Positions 6,132-9,356 of a DNA stretch of 9,356 nt are shown in pieces. Positions within the stretch are counted from its first letter, which is position 1. Each line of letters starts with the position of its first letter. Both the position numbers and the translations under genes were made by a program. The DNA is taken from assembly GCA_025937615.1 (NCBI GenBank), contig JAICRA010000038.1, forward strand, positions 1 to 9,356, read 5' to 3'. Origin of the DNA: Thermomicrobiales bacterium (lineage in GTDB: Bacteria; Chloroflexota; Chloroflexia; Thermomicrobiales; UBA6265). Under the pieces are notes generated by a model, which searched no databases, was not told the origin of the DNA, and worked only from the letters and a program-made list of their open reading frames with translations.

Positions 6132-7130
6132 TTGGCAACGGCAGTCCAGGTCAAAGCCCAGAACCCACCCGCATCCCTGGTCGAGCGGAAGCCCGGCCGT
6201 CTCCGGCAGTTCGATGGACGCGACCGGTGGATCGTATTGGCGATGGTGGGGATCCCGGCGGCCCTGCACATCGGGCTGGTCTGGATCCCGACGATTGCGT
6301 CGATCCTGCTCTCCTTCACCGACTGGAAGGGGATCAGGCTCAGCGACATCACCTGGGTCGGCTTCAAGAATTACATTGAGATCGTCACCGTATTCGAGAA
6401 GAACTTCTTCCAGGCGATCATCAACAACTCCGTGCTTCTGGTCTTTCTGTTCGTCGGGCCGACGGCGCTCGGCATCTGCCTAGCGTATTTGCTCGAAAGA
6501 GACATCCGGGGAACGAGATTCTTCCAGGGCATCTTCTTCACCCCGGTCGTGCTCTCACTCGCGGTCGTTGGCTTCATGTGGCAAAGCGTCATCTACTCGC
6601 CCGAGAACGGACTTGCTACTCAGGTGTTCGGCGGCGAGAACTCGGTCGACTGGCTCGGGAACCAGTCGTTCGCGATTCCATTCGGCGACAACTATGGCGT
6701 CTCCTGGAACTTTATTGCGATTCTGGTGGCTATCGCCTGGCGGCACACCGGCTACATCATGGTGCTCTATCTCGCGGGATTGAAGGGCGTCGACAGCTCG
6801 CTACGGGAAGCGGCCATGCTCGACGGCAGCAATGAGTGGCAGGTTTTTCGCCATGTCATCTTTCCGTCGCTCAAGCCGATCAACGTCGTTATCGCCGTGA
6901 TCACGGTGATCGAGGCCCTCCGCGCCTTCGACATCATTTTCGTGCTGAACGTTCCGCGCAAGACCGAGGTGCTGTCGATCCTGACGACGAACAACCTGCT
7001 CGGCGAGGGGGGTGGCAACGTCGGCCGCGGGTCGGCCTACGCGACGATCCTCTTCATCCTCTGTGTCGGGTTCGTGATCTGGTACGTCACCAACCACTAT
7101 CGGAGAACACAGGAAGGAGCTGACGAGTGA
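6132..7130 (+). CDS. Carbohydrate ABC importer, inner-membrane permease 1 (MalF/UgpA type)
   Basis: A 332-residue CUT1 permease, the first of the two membrane subunits that form the translocation path. Six hydrophobic segments are visible, roughly 33-60, 98-122, 132-152, 192-216, 245-270 and 301-322. The cytoplasmic loop before the fifth holds the ATPase-contact EAA motif, from E-A-A-M-L-D-G at 226-232 to P-S-L-K-P ending at 249. The W-x-x-P-T-I-A-S-I-L-L-S-F-T-D-W pattern in the first segment is typical of MalF/UgpA-like proteins. The external loop between segments 3 and 4 (about 155-191) is fairly long. The start is TTG, as argued for its ribosome binding site. The stop overlaps the GTG of permease 2 in a GTGA arrangement, indicating coupled translation. 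No ATP-binding subunit is encoded in the window, so it probably uses a shared ATPase. Confidence 0.93.
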   Translation: MATAVQVKAQNPPASLVERKPGRLRQFDGRDRWIVLAMVGIPAALHIGLVWIPTIASILLSFTDWKGIRLSDITWVGFKNYIEIVTVFEKNFFQAIINNSVLLVFLFVGPTALGICLAYLLERDIRGTRFFQGIFFTPVVLSLAVVGFMWQSVIYSPENGLATQVFGGENSVDWLGNQSFAIPFGDNYGVSWNFIAILVAIAWRHTGYIMVLYLAGLKGVDSSLREAAMLDGSNEWQVFRHVIFPSLKPINVVIAVITVIEALRAFDIIFVLNVPRKTEVLSILTTNNLLGEGGGNVGRGSAYATILFILCVGFVIWYVTNHYRRTQEGADE

Positions 7131-8020
7131 CCACGGCGATGGCAGTCGGCTCCCGGCGCCGGTCGCGCATCACGTTGGGCCGCATCCTGCTCTACGCGTT
7201 CATTGCCTTCACGGCGTTGCTCTGGCTCGTTCCCATCGCGGGAACGATCTTCGCGTCACTGCGTCCGTTCGCCGAGACTATCCGGGACGGCTTCTTCTCC
7301 TGGCCGCAGTCGTTGACGCTTGACAACTATCGGAATGCCTGGGAGCAAGGCGATATTTCACGCAAGTACTGGAACACAGTGGTCATCCTCGTGCCCTCGC
7401 TCATCCTGACGCTTTTCTTCGCGAGCATGGTGGCGTTCATCTGCAGCCGGTTTTCCTGGCGATTCAACATTCTGATGTTGTCGATCTTCACGGCTGGTAA
7501 CCTGCTGCCGCAGCAAATCATCATCCAGCCGCTCTTCCAGTTCTACAATCGCGTCGAGCTCCCGGAGTTCCTCTCGAACTCGGGCAAGCTCAATGGCAGC
7601 GCTTGGGGTCTGATTCTGATCCATGTCGCGTTCCAGAGCGGCTTCTGCACCTTTGTTCTCAGCAACTACATGAAGCTCCTGCCGAAGTCATTGAACGATG
7701 CCGCCCGCATCGACGGCGCGGGTGTCTGGAAGCAGTACTGGCAGATCATCATGCCGCTCACGCTCCCGGCGCTCGCGGCGCTGGCCACACTGGAATTTAC
7801 GTGGATCTACAACGACTTCTTCTGGGCCGTGGTCCTCGAGCAACAGGGCGCCGACCGGCCGATTACGTCGTCACTGGCCAACCTCGGCGGCGAGTTCGTC
7901 CGGGATGACAATCTGATCGCGGCCGCGTCGATGTACGTTGCCCTGCCGACCCTAATCGTCTACTTCGCGCTGCAGCGCTACTTCATCGCTGGTTTGACAA
8001 TCGGCGCCGAGAAGGGTTGA
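7127..8020 (+). CDS. Carbohydrate ABC importer, inner-membrane permease 2 (MalG/UgpE type)
   Basis: A 297-residue CUT1 permease, partner of the preceding gene. After a basic N-terminus (R-R-R-S-R, residues 10-14) it shows hydrophobic segments at roughly 19-45, 82-108, 112-138, 157-181, 209-232 and 265-290. The EAA loop is at 190-214, starting N-D-A-A-R-I-D-G, with Asp191 in place of the usual Glu and ending in L-P-L-T-L-P-like residues. The W-P-x-x-L-T-L-D-N-Y segment (59-68) after the first helix is characteristic of MalG/UgpE-type subunits. The GTG start overlaps the upstream stop by four bases and has AGGAAGGAG (7111-7119) seven bases before it. It is the last gene of the operon. A weak hairpin follows at 8038-8055. 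Confidence 0.93.
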   Translation: MTTAMAVGSRRRSRITLGRILLYAFIAFTALLWLVPIAGTIFASLRPFAETIRDGFFSWPQSLTLDNYRNAWEQGDISRKYWNTVVILVPSLILTLFFASMVAFICSRFSWRFNILMLSIFTAGNLLPQQIIIQPLFQFYNRVELPEFLSNSGKLNGSAWGLILIHVAFQSGFCTFVLSNYMKLLPKSLNDAARIDGAGVWKQYWQIIMPLTLPALAALATLEFTWIYNDFFWAVVLEQQGADRPITSSLANLGGEFVRDDNLIAAASMYVALPTLIVYFALQRYFIAGLTIGAEKG

Positions 8021-8037
8021 CGAGCTTCGGGTCGGAG

Positions 8038-8055
8038 GCCGGGACAGTGCCCGGC
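8038..8055 (+). terminator. Weak candidate terminator of the importer operon
   Basis: GCCGGG (8038-8043) and CCCGGC (8050-8055) form a 6-bp GC stem with a 6-base loop, 17 bases after the stop of permease 2. No T-tract follows, so this is a position-based suggestion only. Confidence 0.35.
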
Positions 8056-8242
8056 AACCAGCTTTGCACCTGGGCGCCGCGCCGACACAAATCCTGAACG
8101 AGTTCGCAAGGGCCACGCGAAGAGTATCAGTCCGCGACCGCGTCCTGGTCTCCATTTTGGAGTGTTTCGCGCCAGGCCGTGGCGACCCTGCGCTCGCTGC
8201 CAAGCCATCGTGCATGATCTGTCCATTCGCGATATGCTCACC

Positions 8243-8278
8243 GGGGCATTTCTTCTCTGGGAAGAATGTCGTTGCCCC
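8243..8278. other. Two-part hairpin in the gap before the sensor gene
   Basis: GGGGCA (8243-8248) can pair with TGCCCC (8273-8278). Alternatively the outer GGGG pairs alone and an inner stem forms between TTCTTC (8250-8255) and GAAGAA (8261-8266), extended by CA/TG with one bulge. Loop and stem sizes allow a stable RNA structure. No T-tract marks it as a terminator in either direction. Function unknown. Confidence 0.4.
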
Positions 8279-8390
8279 TCTGCAATTCCGTAGCGGCCCC
8301 GCCAGACTGAGGACTGTCGCCAGTGCACGCTACGGGGAATGATGGGCCTGACGAAGACGCTCTCCTCATTACGGAGATGAAGCTCCGACC

Positions 8391-8395
8391 GGAGG
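8391..8395 (+). promoter_or_regulatory. Ribosome binding site favouring the GTG start of the sensor gene (GGAGG)
   Basis: GGAGG lies five bases before GTG at 8401. Two other in-frame starts exist: ATG at 8377, whose only purine run (GGAG) abuts it too closely, and GTG at 8323 with GAGGA (8309-8313) nine bases upstream. An in-frame stop at 8308 limits extension further upstream. Confidence 0.55.
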
Positions 8396-8400
8396 AGCCC

Positions 8401-9356
8401 GTGAGCGCCACGGGAGACGGAGCGGCCGGCCAGAACCTCTTCGAACAGATCGGCGGTGAGGACCGTGTCCGGTTCCTCGCCGAGGCGAGCGAGATCCTGG
8501 CAGGATCGCTCGACTATGAGGCCGAGCTGGAGCGCGTTGCGCGCCTGATCGTGCCCGCCCTTGCCGACTGGTGCGTCGTCGATTTGTTGGTTGCGGATGG
8601 GCGTCTGCACCGGCTTGCCGTCGTCCATCGCGATCCCGACAAAGCCGAGACGGCGCTGGAACTGCGCCGCCGGTATGCGGTCCTCTCCCCAAACCGGGCC
8701 CACCGCGCGTGGGATGTCCTCCAGCGTGGGAAGCCGTGGTTCGATCCGGCCGTCTCCGAGACCCGATTCGTCGCGGAGGCACGGGATGCCGAGCATCTAG
8801 CCCTGCTGCGCCGTCTCGGGTTCGCCGCCGAGATGCTGCTGCCGTTGACGGCGCGGGGGCGGACGCTCGGGGTCATCACCTTGGTGCTGGCCGACACCAG
8901 TCGTCATTACGGGCCGGGCGATCTCGCGCTGGCCGAGGAGCTGGCCCGCCGCGCCGCGTTGGCGATTGACAACGCTCGGCTCTACGCCGAGGCCCAGGCG
9001 GCGGAGGCGCGGTACCGGGGGTTATTCGAGGGGGTTGCCGACGCCATCCTGTCGATTGACGCCGAAGGCCGGTTTCGGGATGTCAATGCCGCGGCCGTCG
9101 AGCTCCTTGGCTACCAGCGCGAGGAGCTTCTCGGATCTCGACTGGAAGACCTGATCGCCCCTGGAGCAGACCTGACAAAGGTCGAGGTCCTCTGGCGTCC
9201 TCGAGATGGGACCTGGCATGGGGAGCTGGATCTACGGCGGAAGGATGGGGTCGTCCTTACCGTCGAGGCGCGGACGACGGTCGTTACGCTGTCGGCTGGT
9301 CCCGTCGCCCTCTCCGTCGTGCGGGACGTCTCAGAACGTCACCGCGCCGCGATCGA
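8401..9356 (+). CDS. GAF-PAS sensory protein, N-terminal part (3' end outside window)
   Basis: The frame stays open to the window edge and gives 318 residues from GTG 8401. A GAF domain occupies about 25-195. It starts F-L-A-E-A-S-E-I-L-A-G-S-L-D-Y, a pattern common in soluble sensor kinases and PP2C-type phosphatase regulators, and ends in A-L-A-I-D-N-A-R-L-Y. A short helix leads into a PAS domain, about 203-313, with Y-R-G-L-F-E-G-V-A-D-A-I-L at its start, D-V-N-A-A-A-V-E-L-L-G-Y in the middle, and V-V-R-D-V-S-E-R-H at its end, the usual junction to a downstream output domain. No membrane segment is seen, so it is cytoplasmic so far. The output (histidine kinase, diguanylate cyclase or SpoIIE-like phosphatase) lies beyond the window. 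No PAS heme-ligand or flavin-binding cysteine motif is evident. It is separated from the importer operon by 380 bp and need not be related to it. Confidence 0.85.
   Translation, partial: MSATGDGAAGQNLFEQIGGEDRVRFLAEASEILAGSLDYEAELERVARLIVPALADWCVVDLLVADGRLHRLAVVHRDPDKAETALELRRRYAVLSPNRAHRAWDVLQRGKPWFDPAVSETRFVAEARDAEHLALLRRLGFAAEMLLPLTARGRTLGVITLVLADTSRHYGPGDLALAEELARRAALAIDNARLYAEAQAAEARYRGLFEGVADAILSIDAEGRFRDVNAAAVELLGYQREELLGSRLEDLIAPGADLTKVEVLWRPRDGTWHGELDLRRKDGVVLTVEARTTVVTLSAGPVALSVVRDVSERHRAAI

Larger units (their letters stand above)
8021..8400. other. 380-bp gap without a convincing gene; contains hairpins
   Basis: This stretch lies between the importer operon and the sensor gene. 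A TTG-initiated 92-codon reading frame (8064-8342) has no ribosome binding site and no recognisable protein features, and reading frames on the other strand are continuations of shadows of the sensor gene. I see a short hairpin just after the permease stop, a longer one at 8243-8278, and a small stem CTCCA/TGGAG at 8150-8162. I found no promoter better than a lone TATGCT (8233-8238) without a -35 partner. The sensor gene's own promoter presumably lies here. Confidence 0.5.

Noticed and set aside
6088..6483. A 131-codon + strand frame starting with ATG in the hairpin after the binding-protein gene
   Set aside because: It is out of frame with permease 1, gives an arginine/serine-rich shadow product, and would initiate inside a stable stem.
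6895..6906. Perfect 12-bp palindrome CCGTGATCACGG
   Set aside because: It lies inside permease 1, where it encodes a membrane-segment stretch of valine, isoleucine and threonine; codon content explains it well enough.
8064..8342. A 92-codon frame on the + strand in the gap after the permeases
   Set aside because: It has a TTG start, no Shine-Dalgarno and no recognisable domain, and its composition is unlike the neighbouring proteins.
7978..8796. A 272-codon open frame on the - strand spanning the gap and the start of the sensor gene
   Set aside because: About half is antisense to the GAF domain. The part in the gap has low-complexity, arginine-rich composition and no family features.
1..9356. 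tRNA, rRNA, CRISPR arrays, insertion sequences, phage or toxin-antitoxin genes
   Set aside because: I looked for these and saw none: no cloverleaf or rRNA-like stretch, no regularly spaced 25-40 bp repeats, and no transposase or integrase motifs.

Overview
The window is high-GC bacterial DNA with tightly spaced genes and GTG/TTG starts beside ATG. The gene content fits a free-living soil or thermophilic heterotroph: a YpfJ-type zinc peptidase, a LarA-like racemase paralogue, a GH42 beta-galactosidase, a Tat-exported sugar-binding protein without a lipobox, and a GAF-PAS sensor. I lean towards Chloroflexota (Thermomicrobia-like), with Actinomycetota as the alternative. This rests on protein style only and is tentative.

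Layout. (1) 1-959, + strand: 3' part of a gene for a neutral zinc metallopeptidase. (2) 960-1113: an intergenic spacer carrying two blocks of an 8-bp tandem repeat (consensus CGGCNAGA) in opposite orientation. (3) 1114-2394, +: a protein of the nickel-dependent lactate racemase (LarA) superfamily. (4) 2395-2554: a convergent spacer with a hairpin. (5) 2555-4513, - strand: GH42 beta-galactosidase. (6) 4514-4744: a divergent control region with a good sigma-70-type promoter for the + strand and several palindromes. (7) 4745-8020, +: a CUT1-type carbohydrate ABC importer operon (binding protein, permease, permease) with no ATPase gene. (8) 8021-8400: a gap without a convincing gene. (9) 8401-9356, +: the start of a GAF-PAS sensory protein cut by the window edge.

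The core is a divergently arranged glycoside-use locus. The importer would bring in an oligosaccharide or glycoside, and the cytoplasmic GH42 enzyme would release beta-linked galactose (or arabinose) from it. The two transcription units share one control region. No regulator and no ATP-binding subunit lie in the window, so both must be supplied from elsewhere; a shared MsiK/UgpC-type ATPase is the usual solution. The LarA-like enzyme converges on GH42 and is not part of its operon, so any pathway link is speculative.

I do not see a clear undescribed multi-gene system. The items most worth a second look are the inverted octamer repeat blocks at 961-1095, the LarA-like enzyme of unknown substrate, and the cysteine-free binding protein.
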